Source: CAWINY01 sp963837635
Lineage (GTDB): Bacteria > Acidobacteriota > Terriglobia > Terriglobales > Acidobacteriaceae
Direction of reading: 5' to 3'
DNA length: 64,000 bases
Assembly: GCA_963837635.1 (NCBI GenBank)
Contig: CAWINY010000005.1
Location: 1-64,000 of the forward strand
This document shows, piece after piece, positions 31,741-40,435 of the stretch. Each line of letters opens with the position of its first letter. Within the stretch, counting starts at the first letter, position 1. A model generated the notes under the pieces. The model did not search any database. It was given only the letters and a program-made list of their open reading frames with translations, and was not told the DNA's origin. The translations under genes were made by a program, and so were the position numbers.

Positions 31741-34740
31741 TTGGAGCGCTCAGAGCCCAAACTGGAGAGAGCGTTCGCCGGGCTTGTGTTTCGCGATCCG
31801 CAGCAGGCCGCGGCGAACCTGGCGCTGATCGGCCAGCGCGTGCCGGAAGGCGTTGCGAAGCTAGTGTCTCTGCTGGCCTCGGATTTGCCCGATCCGGACT
31901 CGGCGCTCAACCTCTTCGAGCAGCTCACCTCGGCGGCCCGGGATATCGTCTCCCGCTTCGACGAACATAAGTTCCTGATCCATTACGCGCTGGTGATCTT
32001 CGGCTATAGCCAGTTTCTCGGCCAGACCTTGATTCACAACCCCGAGCTGTTCCAAGGCTTGTTACGAGACAAGGGTCTGGATCGAAGCCGCTCCCGGGAA
32101 GAGATTCAGCAGTCCTTCGCCCGCTTCCGGTCGCGCTCGCTGGAGAACGACACCTCGGTGCTGCTGGCGCGCTTCAAGCGCCGCGAGTATGTCCGCATTC
32201 TGTTGCGCGATGTGCTGGGCATCGCCACCCTGGCCGAGACCACGGCGGAGATTTCGGCGCTGGCGGACGTGTTGATCGAGGAGGCATACCGCGAGGCCGA
32301 ATCCGCCCTGCGGAATCGTTATGGCACTCCCCAGCACACGGATGTCGATGGCCGCCTGCTCGATACGCCGTTCACCGTGCTCTCCATGGGCAAGCTCGGA
32401 GGAAACGAGCTGAACTACTCGTCGGACATCGACCTGCTGTTCTTGTATTCCGAGGACGGCGAAACCTCGGGCGGCATGTCGAACCGCGAGTTCTTCGTGC
32501 GGCTGGCGCAGCAGATTACGGAGATGCTCTCGCGGCACACGCACGAGGGCGCCGCCTTCCGCGTGGACCTGCGGCTGCGGCCGCAGGGCGGCGAAGGGGA
32601 ACCGGCTGTGGGGCTGGCGCACGCCATCCAGTATTACGCCGTTCGCGCCCAGGACTGGGAGCGGCAGGCGCTGATCAAGGTCCGCCATTCCGCCGGCGAT
32701 CAGCAATTGGCGCGCGGCTTCATCCGCCGGGTTCAGCCTTACGTGTACACGGCACGGCTGAACTTTGGCGCCATCGAGACGGCCATTCGCGCACTCGACA
32801 GAATTGGCAGCCACCGCCGCTTTCGCGCGACGGTCCACAAGGAGACCGGCATCGACGTCAAACTCGATCGCGGTGGCATCCGCGATATCGAGTTCCTGGT
32901 GCAATGCCTGCAACGCGTGTACGGCGGCACAGAGCTATGGCTGCGTTCCGGCGGGACGTTGTTTTCGCTGCAGAAGCTGCACGACAAGGGCCACATCAGC
33001 GGCAAAGAATACCAGGCGCTGAGCACCGGATACGAGTTCCTCCGCAAAGTCGAGCATCGCCTGCAGATTCGCCGGGGCCAGCAGACCCATCGCCTGCCGG
33101 CAGACGAAGACGAACTCCGCAACTTGTATCGCGCGATGGGCGACGATGAGTCGCGGCGATACCTGCCGCATGATTTTGTCGCTCTGGTGCAGCAGCACAT
33201 GGCGCGAGTGGCGGAGGTTTATGCCGGCATTCTGGATCAGCAGCAGCTCCAGCAGGAGCAATCCCAGCAGGAGGCCAGGCCCGCGACATCATCCTCTGCG
33301 CAAGCACCAGAGGTGCCGGCCATAGCGCTTCCGGAGATCTCTCTAAACTCCGGCTATGCGCTGGCTGGGGTCGAGTCCGCGAGCAGGGAAGACCCGCATC
33401 AGCAAATGATGGCGCGACTGGCGGTCGATTCGCCGGCCCTGCACAGGACACTGCAGGAACGCACCGCCGAGGCGCACACGCATCGCAACCTCGCGCGCTT
33501 CCTCGACGCCGCCTTTACCAGTTCGGAGCGCTATGCGGCGGTGGCTCGCAATCCGGAAGCCATGCAGCGGGCGCTGCAACTGTTCGCTGTCAGCGACCTG
33601 TTGACCGACATCCTCGTCCGTCATCCGGAAGAGATTGAGACCCTGGCCGCCCTCTCTGAAACGCCCCTGTGCAACGCCGAACTGTTTTCCGGCGCCGAGA
33701 ATCCAGCCGGGATCTGCAGCGAACTGATGGCGCAGCTTGAGGCGGCCGACAGCTATTCGGGTAAGCTGGCGGCCTTGCGACAACACCATCGCCGGCGCAC
33801 CTTCGCCAGCGGCGCCCGAGACGTCCTGCAGCCGCGGGATGTGTTCGCGTCGCTGGGCGAGACGACGGCCGCTGCCGAGGAGGCCATCGCCGCTGCCGTT
33901 CGCATCGTTGCGCCCCCCGCTCAGTTCGCCGTGCTTGCCCTGGGACGCCTCGGCAGCGAGGAGACCGACGTGCTCTCCGACGCCGATCTGATCTTCGTGC
34001 GCGGCGCGGAGCTGGAATCCGTCCCCGCGACCAAGGCGGCCGAACAGATCGTTGGCGTGCTCTCGGCCTATACCCAGGAAGGGTCGGTGTTTCCCGTCGA
34101 CGCCCGCCTGCGGCCACGCGGCAAGGAGGGCGAACTGGTGGTCACGCCTGCCTACCTGCGGGACTATTTTGCCTCCGACGCGCAAGCCTGGGAGGCGGTG
34201 ACCTACGCCAAACTGCGCTATATCGCCGGATCGGCCGAGATTGCGCGGCAGGCCATCGAGGCCACCGCGATGTTGGTTCAACGCTTCGCAGCACAAGCGG
34301 CGTTCGCCGGCGAACTGCGCGACATGCGCTCACGGCTGGCAGCCAACGGCCCGGAGGGCCTCAACCTCAATCTCAATCTAAAGACCGCTCCCGGCGGCAT
34401 CTACGACATTGATTTCCTGGCCGGATTTCTGAAGGTTCGCCATGACGTAAGCTTGCGTGGAAACTTGCGCGACCGGGTGCGCGAACTGGCTGCTCGTGGC
34501 CTGATCCCGAGCCGCGACGCAGCAGAGCTGGAACGCGCCGCAGAATTTCTTCGTGCCGTGGAACACGCGATTCGTCTGGCGGTGGGGCGCGCGCGCAAGG
34601 CGCTGCCGGTAGGCGGACAGGCGCGGCAGGCGGTCGGCGTGCTCGTCGCGCGTGCGCTCGGCAGGGAAGCGGTGCTCGAGGAGGAATTGGCCGCCACCCT
34701 GGCCAAGGTCCGCCGCATCTACAAGCGGCTGCTGAGCTAA
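31741..34740 (+). CDS. glnE: Bifunctional glutamine synthetase adenylyltransferase/deadenylase
   Basis: GlnE adds and removes AMP on glutamine synthetase in response to nitrogen status relayed by PII. The 999-residue protein has two nucleotidyltransferase/helical-domain pairs. The first has GGNELNYSSDIDLLFLY near 219-235; the second has GRLGSEETDVLSDADLIFV near 735. RLRPQGGEGEP and RLRPRGKEGEL follow each respectively. A Gln-rich linker (QQQLQQEQSQQEA) lies near 500. The start is taken as TTG at 31741 because no in-frame ATG or GTG precedes it after the stop at 31726. An IS200-type element sits just behind the stop codon. Confidence 0.92.
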   Translation: MERSEPKLERAFAGLVFRDPQQAAANLALIGQRVPEGVAKLVSLLASDLPDPDSALNLFEQLTSAARDIVSRFDEHKFLIHYALVIFGYSQFLGQTLIHNPELFQGLLRDKGLDRSRSREEIQQSFARFRSRSLENDTSVLLARFKRREYVRILLRDVLGIATLAETTAEISALADVLIEEAYREAESALRNRYGTPQHTDVDGRLLDTPFTVLSMGKLGGNELNYSSDIDLLFLYSEDGETSGGMSNREFFVRLAQQITEMLSRHTHEGAAFRVDLRLRPQGGEGEPAVGLAHAIQYYAVRAQDWERQALIKVRHSAGDQQLARGFIRRVQPYVYTARLNFGAIETAIRALDRIGSHRRFRATVHKETGIDVKLDRGGIRDIEFLVQCLQRVYGGTELWLRSGGTLFSLQKLHDKGHISGKEYQALSTGYEFLRKVEHRLQIRRGQQTHRLPADEDELRNLYRAMGDDESRRYLPHDFVALVQQHMARVAEVYAGILDQQQLQQEQSQQEARPATSSSAQAPEVPAIALPEISLNSGYALAGVESASREDPHQQMMARLAVDSPALHRTLQERTAEAHTHRNLARFLDAAFTSSERYAAVARNPEAMQRALQLFAVSDLLTDILVRHPEEIETLAALSETPLCNAELFSGAENPAGICSELMAQLEAADSYSGKLAALRQHHRRRTFASGARDVLQPRDVFASLGETTAAAEEAIAAAVRIVAPPAQFAVLALGRLGSEETDVLSDADLIFVRGAELESVPATKAAEQIVGVLSAYTQEGSVFPVDARLRPRGKEGELVVTPAYLRDYFASDAQAWEAVTYAKLRYIAGSAEIARQAIEATAMLVQRFAAQAAFAGELRDMRSRLAANGPEGLNLNLNLKTAPGGIYDIDFLAGFLKVRHDVSLRGNLRDRVRELAARGLIPSRDAAELERAAEFLRAVEHAIRLAVGRARKALPVGGQARQAVGVLVARALGREAVLEEELAATLAKVRRIYKRLLS

Positions 34741-34753
34741 TGAAATGGGAGTT

Positions 34754-35389
34754 CCCCCGGCTCTGCCGGGGAGGCACGCGAAGTTTGACAGATACGGGAG
34801 TCCATCCAAGAAACTCCTGGCGTGAGCCGCGAAGCACACGCAAAGGAGAAACTGGATGGACGAGTATGAAAGCTTAAGCCACTCGAAATGGGAGTGCAAA
34901 TACCATGTGGTGTTTATCCCAAAGGGCCGGCGGAAAGCGTTGTATGGGGAGTTGCGGAAGTATTTGGGAGAGGTGTTCCGCAAACTGGCGGAGCAGAAGG
35001 AAAGCCGGATTGAGGAAGGGCATCTGCTGGCGGACCACGTGCACATGTTGATATCGATCCCGCCGAAGTACGCGGTGGCGCAGGTGGTTGGGTTTATGAA
35101 AGGGAAGAGTGCGATTCATCTGGCGCGAGTGTACGGAGGGCGGAAACAGAATTTTGTAGGGCAGAGTTTCTGGGCGCGGGGATACTTTGTGTCGACGGTC
35201 GGGCGGGACGAGACATCGATCCGAGAGTACATCCGCACGCAGGAGGAAGAGGACAAGCGCCTGGATCAGTTGAACATGTGGCGCTGAAGGGGCCACCTTC
35301 AGGTGGCCAAGAATGTCGGGGCCGCGTTAGCGACCCCGCTCAGCCGCTTTGAGCGGCTCACATCCTAAAGCCCCCGGCTCTGCCGGGGG
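34754..35389 (+). mobile_element. IS200/IS605-type insertion element
   Basis: A single transposase gene is bracketed by matching hairpins: CCCCCGGCTCTGCCGGGG at 34754-34771 and the same at 35371-35389. The right part carries three more hairpins: GGCCACCTTCAGGTGGCC (about 35290-35308), GGGGCCGCGTTAGCGACCCC and AGCCGCTTTGAGCGGCT. Subterminal hairpins in place of inverted repeats are the rule for Y1 (HUH) elements. It sits 13 bases after glnE. Exact ends cannot be set without an empty site for comparison. Confidence 0.75.
34856..35287 (+). CDS. tnpA: IS200/IS605-family Y1 transposase TnpA
   Basis: A 143-residue HUH transposase of normal length that moves single-stranded DNA. It has KWECKYHVVFIPKGRRK near the start, the HUH motif ADHVHMLISIPP (about 60-71), GKSAIHLARVYGG and the catalytic Tyr in IREYIRTQEEED near 125. 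The frame is intact, so the element may be active. AAGGAG lies about 8 bases before the ATG. No TnpB gene is present. Confidence 0.92.
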   Translation: MDEYESLSHSKWECKYHVVFIPKGRRKALYGELRKYLGEVFRKLAEQKESRIEEGHLLADHVHMLISIPPKYAVAQVVGFMKGKSAIHLARVYGGRKQNFVGQSFWARGYFVSTVGRDETSIREYIRTQEEEDKRLDQLNMWR

Positions 35390-35520
35390 ATATTTACTTT
35401 TGTAATTTGGCAATTTGGGTCGGGCTAAGAGCCAAGAGAAAGCGACCTTAACTCACCGTTTCAGCCACAAACCTCATCCCAAGCACGGCGATTTATCACT
35501 GCTTGCGCCCGAAGATTTGC

Positions 35521-35781
35521 GCTACAATATCAAAATCTGACCGACGGATGGAAGAGTCCGCCGGGCGGCCTGCAATCAGCTTTCCGCCACGGCCCCTCGC
35601 CTGATGCCAGGCGAAAGCAATAGGACTGTGGGCCCATTCAGCTTGGGAATTTTATATACCTTAAGGACTTAAACCGACTACGGGGACGCAAGATATTCGC
35701 GTATCTCAGGGCGGATATACGTCGTGCCACGACCTAATGGCTCGGGCGTCCGCCTCACACAGGCAACCGGGAGGATTTTCG
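35521..35781 (+). promoter_or_regulatory. Promoter and long structured leader of icd
   Basis: A TACAAT box at 35523-35528 would start a transcript near 35535, leaving a leader of about 245 bases. It contains several stems: CGGAT/GTCCG near 35545, a perfect TCGCCTG (35597-35603) with CAGGCGA (35608-35614), and GTCGTG (35721-35726) with CACGAC (35728-35733). GGGAGG at 35769-35774 is the ribosome site. I could not match it to a known riboswitch class. The part 35390-35520 shows no feature. Confidence 0.45.
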
Positions 35782-37203
35782 ATGGCGGTGTACAACGGCA
35801 TTCCTGTTCCTGACGACAAAGGCGCCAGGATTCAATACAAGGACGGCAATTGGACCGTTCCTGATAACCCGATCATCCCCTTTATCGAGGGTGACGGCAC
35901 GGGCCGTGACATCTGGAAGGCTTCGGTGCGGGTCTTCGACGCCGCGGTCCAGAAAGCTTACGGCGGCAAGCGCAAGATTGTTTGGTATGAGATCTTCGCC
36001 GGCGAAAAAGCCATGGCCAAGTTCAAGTCCTGGCTGCCGGACGGCACCATTGATGCCCTGAAGGATCTACGCGTCGGCATCAAGGGCCCCCTCACCACCC
36101 CCGTGGGCGGCGGCATTCGCTCCCTGAACGTCGCTCTGCGCCAGATTCTGGAACTGTATTGCTGCGTTCGTCCGGTCAAGCACTACGGCGCGCCCAGTCC
36201 GGTGAAGCACCCCGAGCGCATGAACCTGGTGATCTACCGTGAAAACACGGAAGACGTTTATGCCGGAATCGAATGGCAGCAGGGAACCGAGAAGGTCAAG
36301 AAGCTCATCGACTTCCTCAATAACGACATGCTGGCCGGCACCGGCAAGCGCATCCGCGAGGACAGTGGCGTGGGCATCAAGCCGATCTCCGTCACCGGCA
36401 CCAAGCGTCTGGTGCGCATGGCCCTGAAGTATGCTTTGTCCAGCAAGCGCAAGAGCCTCACCCTGGTGCACAAGGGCAACATTCAGAAGTTCACCGAAGG
36501 CGGCTTCCGCAGCTGGGGTTACGAGCTGGCCACCACCGAGTTCCGCGACAAGGTGATCACCGAGCGCGAGAGCTGGATCCTGGACAATAAGGACAAGGAC
36601 CCCAACCTCAGCGTCGAACAGAACGCCAACCTCATCGAGCCGGGCTTGGAATTCGCCACGCCTGAGTTCCGCCAGAACGTGTACAACGAAGTGAAGAGCA
36701 CGCTCGACGCGATCTACGCCACCCACGGCAAGGGCGCCTGGAAGCAGAAGCTGTTGATCAACGATCGTATTGCGGACTCCATCTTCCAGCAGGTTGTCAC
36801 CCGCGCCGACGAATACCAGGTGCTGGCCACCACCAACCTGAACGGCGACTACATCAGTGATGCGTGCGCCGCGCAGGTAGGCGGCCTGGGCATCGCCCCC
36901 GGCGCCAACATTGGCGACGGTTTCGCCATCTTTGAAGCGACCCACGGCACAGCTCCGAAGTATGCCGACTTGGACGTGATCAACCCTGGCTCTCTGATGC
37001 TTTCGGGTGTGATGATGTTCGACTTCCTCGGTTGGAAGGAAGCGGCGAACCTCATCGAGGACGGGATCAAGCGCGCCATCGAGCAGAAGAAGGTCACCTA
37101 CGACTTCGCCCGCATGATGGAAGGCGCGACCAAGGTCAAGTGCTCGGAGTTTGCCACCTGCATTATCGAAAACATGAACGCCGCCGCTGCCGCCGCGAAG
37201 TAA
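35782..37203 (+). CDS. icd: Isocitrate dehydrogenase (NADP type)
   Basis: A 473-residue TCA-cycle enzyme that turns isocitrate into 2-oxoglutarate. I chose the ATG at 35782 (GGGAGG 7 bases upstream) over the longer frame. Features match homodimeric bacterial Icd: IPFIEGDGTGRDIW, the substrate loop GPLTTPVGGGIRSLNVALRQ with the regulatory-type Ser, YRENTEDVYAGIEW, LVHKGNIQKFTEGGF and the cofactor region FEATHGTAPKYA. Length is above the 416 of E. coli, with extra sequence around ESWILDNKDKDPNLSVEQN. It is followed by mdh, and the two were probably co-transcribed across two hairpins. Confidence 0.95.
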   Translation: MAVYNGIPVPDDKGARIQYKDGNWTVPDNPIIPFIEGDGTGRDIWKASVRVFDAAVQKAYGGKRKIVWYEIFAGEKAMAKFKSWLPDGTIDALKDLRVGIKGPLTTPVGGGIRSLNVALRQILELYCCVRPVKHYGAPSPVKHPERMNLVIYRENTEDVYAGIEWQQGTEKVKKLIDFLNNDMLAGTGKRIREDSGVGIKPISVTGTKRLVRMALKYALSSKRKSLTLVHKGNIQKFTEGGFRSWGYELATTEFRDKVITERESWILDNKDKDPNLSVEQNANLIEPGLEFATPEFRQNVYNEVKSTLDAIYATHGKGAWKQKLLINDRIADSIFQQVVTRADEYQVLATTNLNGDYISDACAAQVGGLGIAPGANIGDGFAIFEATHGTAPKYADLDVINPGSLMLSGVMMFDFLGWKEAANLIEDGIKRAIEQKKVTYDFARMMEGATKVKCSEFATCIIENMNAAAAAAK

Positions 37204-37210
37204 GCGAGCG

Positions 37211-37287
37211 CCCAACTGCGCAACATAGCGCAGTTGGGATCGAGCGTGTGTTCTCCCGGCGAGCGCAGGATATGCGCTTGCTGGGAA
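37211..37287 (+). other. Two stem-loops between icd and mdh
   Basis: CCCAACTGCGC (37211-37221) pairs perfectly with GCGCAGTTGGG (37228-37238). A second, imperfect stem pairs CCCGGCGAGCGCA with TGCGCTTGCTGGG (about 37256-37287). Neither has a T-run, so they likely tune the relative level of mdh mRNA. Confidence 0.55.
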
Positions 37288-37321
37288 TTATCTTGATGAA
37301 TTTCATATAAGGAGACGGCTT

Positions 37322-38344
37322 ATGAAGTTTCTTACCGATGAGAAGATTGTGATCGTAGGCGCGGCGGGCGCGATTGGGTCCAATATGGCCCAGACCGCCA
37401 TCATGATGGGGCTCAGCTCTAATATCTGTTTGTTTGATCCCTTTGTCGCCGGCGTGGAAGGCGCGGCGGAAGAGATGTACCACTGCGGATTCGACGAGGT
37501 GAACATCACCTGGACCGCGGACCCCAAGACCGCCTTCACCGGCGCAAAGTACGTGGTTTCCTCCGGCGGGGCCCCACGCAAAGCCGGCATGACTCGCGAG
37601 GATCTACTGAAGGGCAATGCGGAAATCGCTGCCCAACTCGGCAAGGACATCAAGGCATATTGCCCGGACGTGAAGCACGTCATCATCATCTTCAATCCCG
37701 CCGACATCACCGGCTTGGTTACTCTGTTGTTCGCCGGCATCGCCCCGTCGAAGCTCACCACTTTGGCCGCGCTGGACAGCACCCGCCTGCAGACCGAACT
37801 GGCGAAGCACTTTGGCATCTCCCGGAGCAAGGTTACGAATTGCCGCACCTACGGTGGCCACGGCGAGCAGATGGCGGTGTTCGCTTCCACAGCTTCTGTG
37901 GATGGCAAACCGCTTACCAGCCTGATTGGGACCGATAAGCTGACCGCCGAACAGTGGAAGACGATTCAGGGAAAGGTGACTGGAGGCGGCAAGAGGATCA
38001 TCGACCTCCGCGGCCGCTCTTCCTTCCAGAGCCCGTCTTATGTGTCGATCGAGATGCTGCAGGCTGTGATCGGCGGCGCATCTTTCCGTTGGCCGGCAGG
38101 CGCGTACGTCAACAATGGAAAGTTCAACAACATCATGATGGGCTGGGAAACGAAGCTGTCGAAGGACGGCGTCACCCTGCTCGAACTCAAGGGAACGGCC
38201 GAGGAACAAGCTGCCATTGAAAACAGCTACAAGCACCTCTGCAAGCTGAGAGATGAAGTCATCGGCATGGGCGTGATCCCGCCGGTTGACAAGTGGGGCG
38301 AGTTGAACCCGAACATGGTGAAGACTAGTGCCCAGAAAGCGTAA
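37322..38344 (+). CDS. mdh: Malate dehydrogenase (LDH/MDH family)
   Basis: A 340-residue oxidoreductase with N-terminal NAD-binding IVIVGAAGAIGSNMAQ. The mobile loop GGAPRKAGMTREDLL carries the Arg pair that favours malate/oxaloacetate over lactate. The catalytic Asp/His dyad appears as LDSTRLQTELA and TYGGHGEQM. AAGGAG lies 6 bases before the ATG. It shares a likely transcript with icd and ends in a strong terminator. The sequence is not close to the standard short E. coli Mdh, so substrate choice rests on the Arg pair. Confidence 0.88.
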   Translation: MKFLTDEKIVIVGAAGAIGSNMAQTAIMMGLSSNICLFDPFVAGVEGAAEEMYHCGFDEVNITWTADPKTAFTGAKYVVSSGGAPRKAGMTREDLLKGNAEIAAQLGKDIKAYCPDVKHVIIIFNPADITGLVTLLFAGIAPSKLTTLAALDSTRLQTELAKHFGISRSKVTNCRTYGGHGEQMAVFASTASVDGKPLTSLIGTDKLTAEQWKTIQGKVTGGGKRIIDLRGRSSFQSPSYVSIEMLQAVIGGASFRWPAGAYVNNGKFNNIMMGWETKLSKDGVTLLELKGTAEEQAAIENSYKHLCKLRDEVIGMGVIPPVDKWGELNPNMVKTSAQKA

Positions 38345-38367
38345 GACATTCTGACGTAAGACTTATG

Positions 38368-38397
38368 ATCCCGCCTCGCAAGGGGCGGGATTTTTTT
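38368..38397 (+). terminator. Rho-independent terminator after mdh
   Basis: ATCCCGCC pairs with GGCGGGAT around an 8-base loop, followed directly by seven T. It lies 24 bases past the mdh stop. Confidence 0.9.
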
Positions 38398-38399
38398 AA

Positions 38400-38452
38400 C
38401 CCGTTTTACCGCAGAGGAACGCAGAGGTGATCGCAGAGGGCGCTGAGGAAGA
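38400..38452 (+). repeat. ACCGCAGAGG repeat, left copy of an inverted pair
   Basis: CCCGTTTTACCGCAGAGGAA runs on to GATCGCAGAGGGCGCTGAGG. A nearly exact inverse copy lies at 39124-39177. The two enclose one membrane-protein gene. Confidence 0.8.
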
Positions 38453-38557
38453 GAAAGCCTCGGAACGCGAAGGCGCGAAGCCTCGAAGGAATGAAGGAGT
38501 TTTCCGCCGCTTTTGGCCTGTTACTCTGTTACTCACGCTAAGGCGATTTTTCGCCAA

Positions 38558-38992
38558 TCATGTCGCAGCGAGTGTCTTTGGCGATGCCGAAAAGTGCTTC
38601 ATCACCCCTTGTGCTGATTTCACCCCAAGCCACGCGACAAAGATGCAGGTAAAACCCGCCACGGCTGAAAGCACGTCCGAAGGACATTGGATGAGTACGA
38701 TTGGCGTTACGCCAACTAGCAAAGGCAACCAACATCTTCCCCGACAGAGGCTCCCAACCAGCATCCCGACGAGTAGCGAAGCTAACGGCGAAAGGACGAA
38801 CTCGTGAATGCGAACCCATTTGGTCATGAAGGCGATGCAGTCGTCGAAACGGCAAGTGGGTCTACCTTTCACTGCCCACTCCCGCATGAAGGTACCGTTC
38901 TCGGTGTAGCGCAATTCCAGATACAGGAACAGACTAATCAGCAATAGTCCGAGCACTGCCGCTGCGATACCGACGACTATGTTTCGCCTCAT
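38558..38992 (-). CDS. Hypothetical four-helix membrane protein
   Basis: Not recognized. The 144-residue frame has a short basic start (MRRNI) and hydrophobic segments at about 5-26, 64-80, 86-104 and 107-122. A polar loop between the first two carries Cys residues (RPTCRFDDCIAF). The frame uses rarer codons and fewer G/C third positions than its neighbours by eye. It stands alone between two inverted ACCGCAGAGG repeats, so it may have arrived separately. A chance frame cannot be ruled out, but the regular helix pattern argues for a gene. Confidence 0.6.
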   Translation of the reverse strand: MRRNIVVGIAAAVLGLLLISLFLYLELRYTENGTFMREWAVKGRPTCRFDDCIAFMTKWVRIHEFVLSPLASLLVGMLVGSLCRGRCWLPLLVGVTPIVLIQCPSDVLSAVAGFTCIFVAWLGVKSAQGVMKHFSASPKTLAAT

Positions 38993-39123
38993 CGCGTGTT
39001 AGATTAGCAAGTGACGCAGCTACTGCAAGTTACCAACGTGCTTCAACTCGAAAACCGGATAATTGGCGCTAACAGGGGCATAGCACACGCAATCCCGAAA
39101 CGGGAACGCCGGACCGAATCTTT

Positions 39124-39177
39124 TCTTCCTCTGCGCTCTCTGCGATCACCTCTGCGTTCCTCTGCGGTAAAACGGGA
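39124..39177 (-). repeat. ACCGCAGAGG repeat, right copy of an inverted pair
   Basis: CCTCTGCGCTCTCTGCGATC continues to CTCTGCGGTAAAACGGG, the inverse of 38400-38452. It ends exactly where the stop codon of the next minus-strand gene begins. Confidence 0.8.
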
Positions 39178-39681
39178 TCATCCGATCAAGTCCGGGCGAC
39201 GCTGGCTGACGTTGGGCGCCAACTGGGCGCGGATCTCATAGATTTCTTCCAGGTGGTCGAGCGCGCCGCTGAGGATTCCCTGCAGGTCATAGCGGCGCAC
39301 GATCAGCAATTCCGTGCCGATCACCGTATCCCAGCCTTCATCTTTCATTGCCTGCTCCAGGCCGCGCGGGGTGCAGACGTGCATCGAGTTGTGGAACTTC
39401 TGCTCGCTCTCGGTATCTAGCAGGTCAACGAAGAGCTCGTCATAGAACACGGCGGGATCGGGCGGACCGGTTGCGGTATCTGTGTGGCGGAAGTAGTAGC
39501 GGGTGACCTGAAGGCCTGAGCCGGCGCCCAGCGCGGCAGCCGTTGGTGCATCGGTGGAGTGGATGAGGTAGCGCACCTCCGGTCCGCCGCGCTCCTGACG
39601 TCTCTCGCGTATGCGGCGCACGATCAGCACCAGCAGCAACGCGCCGAGAATGACGCCGACCCAGATGCCTTCTTGCGACAC
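39178..39681 (-). CDS. Hypothetical single-helix membrane protein
   Basis: Not recognized. A 167-residue protein with an N-terminal helix (GIWVGVILGALLLVLIVRRIRER) and a cytoplasmic-looking globular part containing GLQVTRYYFRHTDTATGPPDP and DELFVDLLDTESEQKFHNSMHV. It starts with GTG one base after the stop codon of the upstream cyclophilin gene (TAG-C-GTG), so the two form one transcript. The Asp/Glu-rich body has no known motif that I can see. Confidence 0.75.
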   Translation of the reverse strand: MSQEGIWVGVILGALLLVLIVRRIRERRQERGGPEVRYLIHSTDAPTAAALGAGSGLQVTRYYFRHTDTATGPPDPAVFYDELFVDLLDTESEQKFHNSMHVCTPRGLEQAMKDEGWDTVIGTELLIVRRYDLQGILSGALDHLEEIYEIRAQLAPNVSQRRPDLIG

Positions 39682-39682
39682 G

Positions 39683-40213
39683 CTACACTCGCTCGATCAC
39701 GACCGCCTTCAGGGTGATCTCCTTCACCGGCTTGTCGCCGCTGGTGCGCGGCGCCTTGGAAATCTTGTCGGCTACATCCTGTCCTTCCACCACCTCGCCG
39801 AAGATGGTGTGATTGCCGGTGAGCCACGGGGTAGCCGCCACGGTGATGAAAAACTGCGAGCCGTTGGTATTCGGTCCGGCATTGGCCATGGCTAGTTTGC
39901 CGGGCTGATCGAAGCGATGAGCCGAGCCTTTGGTCTCGTCCTCGAACTTGTAGCCGGGGCCGCCAAAGCCGGTGCCGGCGGGGTCGCCCGCCTGGATCAT
40001 GAAATTGGGGATGACGCGGTGGAAGACGGTGCCGTCGTAGAGTTTGTCGCTGCTCTTCTTGCGGCTGACGGGGTGGGTCCACTCGCGCTTGCCCTCGGCG
40101 AGCTCGACGAAATTGGCGACGGTCTTGGGAGCGACGCCGTCAAACAGTCGGCAGACGATATTTCCTTCGCTGGTCTCCAGCGTGGCGTACAGTCCGGGTT
40201 GACGAGGAGCCAT
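39683..40213 (-). CDS. Cyclophilin-type peptidyl-prolyl isomerase, cytoplasmic
   Basis: A 176-residue cyclophilin that isomerizes Xaa-Pro bonds. It has TVANFVELAEGKREW, FHRVIPNFMIQAGDPAGTG, the active-site strand GKLAMANAGPNTNGSQFFI and HTIFGEVVEGQDV. No signal peptide is present with the ATG at 40213, so it should stay in the cytoplasm. A 30-base longer version is possible but lacks support. A second, exported cyclophilin follows upstream at 40436-41053, separated by a palindromic repeat. Confidence 0.92.
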   Translation of the reverse strand: MAPRQPGLYATLETSEGNIVCRLFDGVAPKTVANFVELAEGKREWTHPVSRKKSSDKLYDGTVFHRVIPNFMIQAGDPAGTGFGGPGYKFEDETKGSAHRFDQPGKLAMANAGPNTNGSQFFITVAATPWLTGNHTIFGEVVEGQDVADKISKAPRTSGDKPVKEITLKAVVIERV

Positions 40214-40339
40214 GGTTCTTCTTTCTCCGGTGTCAGATGACAAATAACTAGATTAACAGGTCGGAAGGGACGTCGGGCATCAGGTGACCGGTAACAGGGA
40301 TCAGGTCATTGAGGGTTGAAGGAGATGGTGGCAATCAGA

Positions 40340-40418
40340 GTTTGTCATTCCGAGCGAAGCGAGGAATCGCTATTGCCGGCTACCCAGTAGAGGGATTCCT
40401 CGCTCTGCTCGGAATGAC
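40340..40418. repeat. GTCATTCCGAGCGAAGCGAGG palindrome between the two cyclophilins
   Basis: TTGTCATTCCGAGCGAAGCG pairs with CGCTCTGCTCGGAATGACAA about 80 bases apart. It is a close copy of the element at 26168-26245. Confidence 0.85.
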
Positions 40419-40435
40419 AAGCTCTCTCGCACTTC

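Noticed and set aside
35540..35645. Glycine or SAH riboswitch upstream of icd
   Set aside because: CAGGCGAAAGCAATAGGACT and CTGCAA look loosely similar to parts of those cores, but the full conserved set and pairing are not met.
36067..37215. 382-codon open frame on the minus strand over icd
   Set aside because: Antisense to a clear isocitrate dehydrogenase; no start signals or homology features.
38427..38807. 126-codon plus-strand frame over the membrane-protein gene
   Set aside because: Includes repeat sequence at its start and lacks the regular hydrophobic pattern seen on the minus strand.
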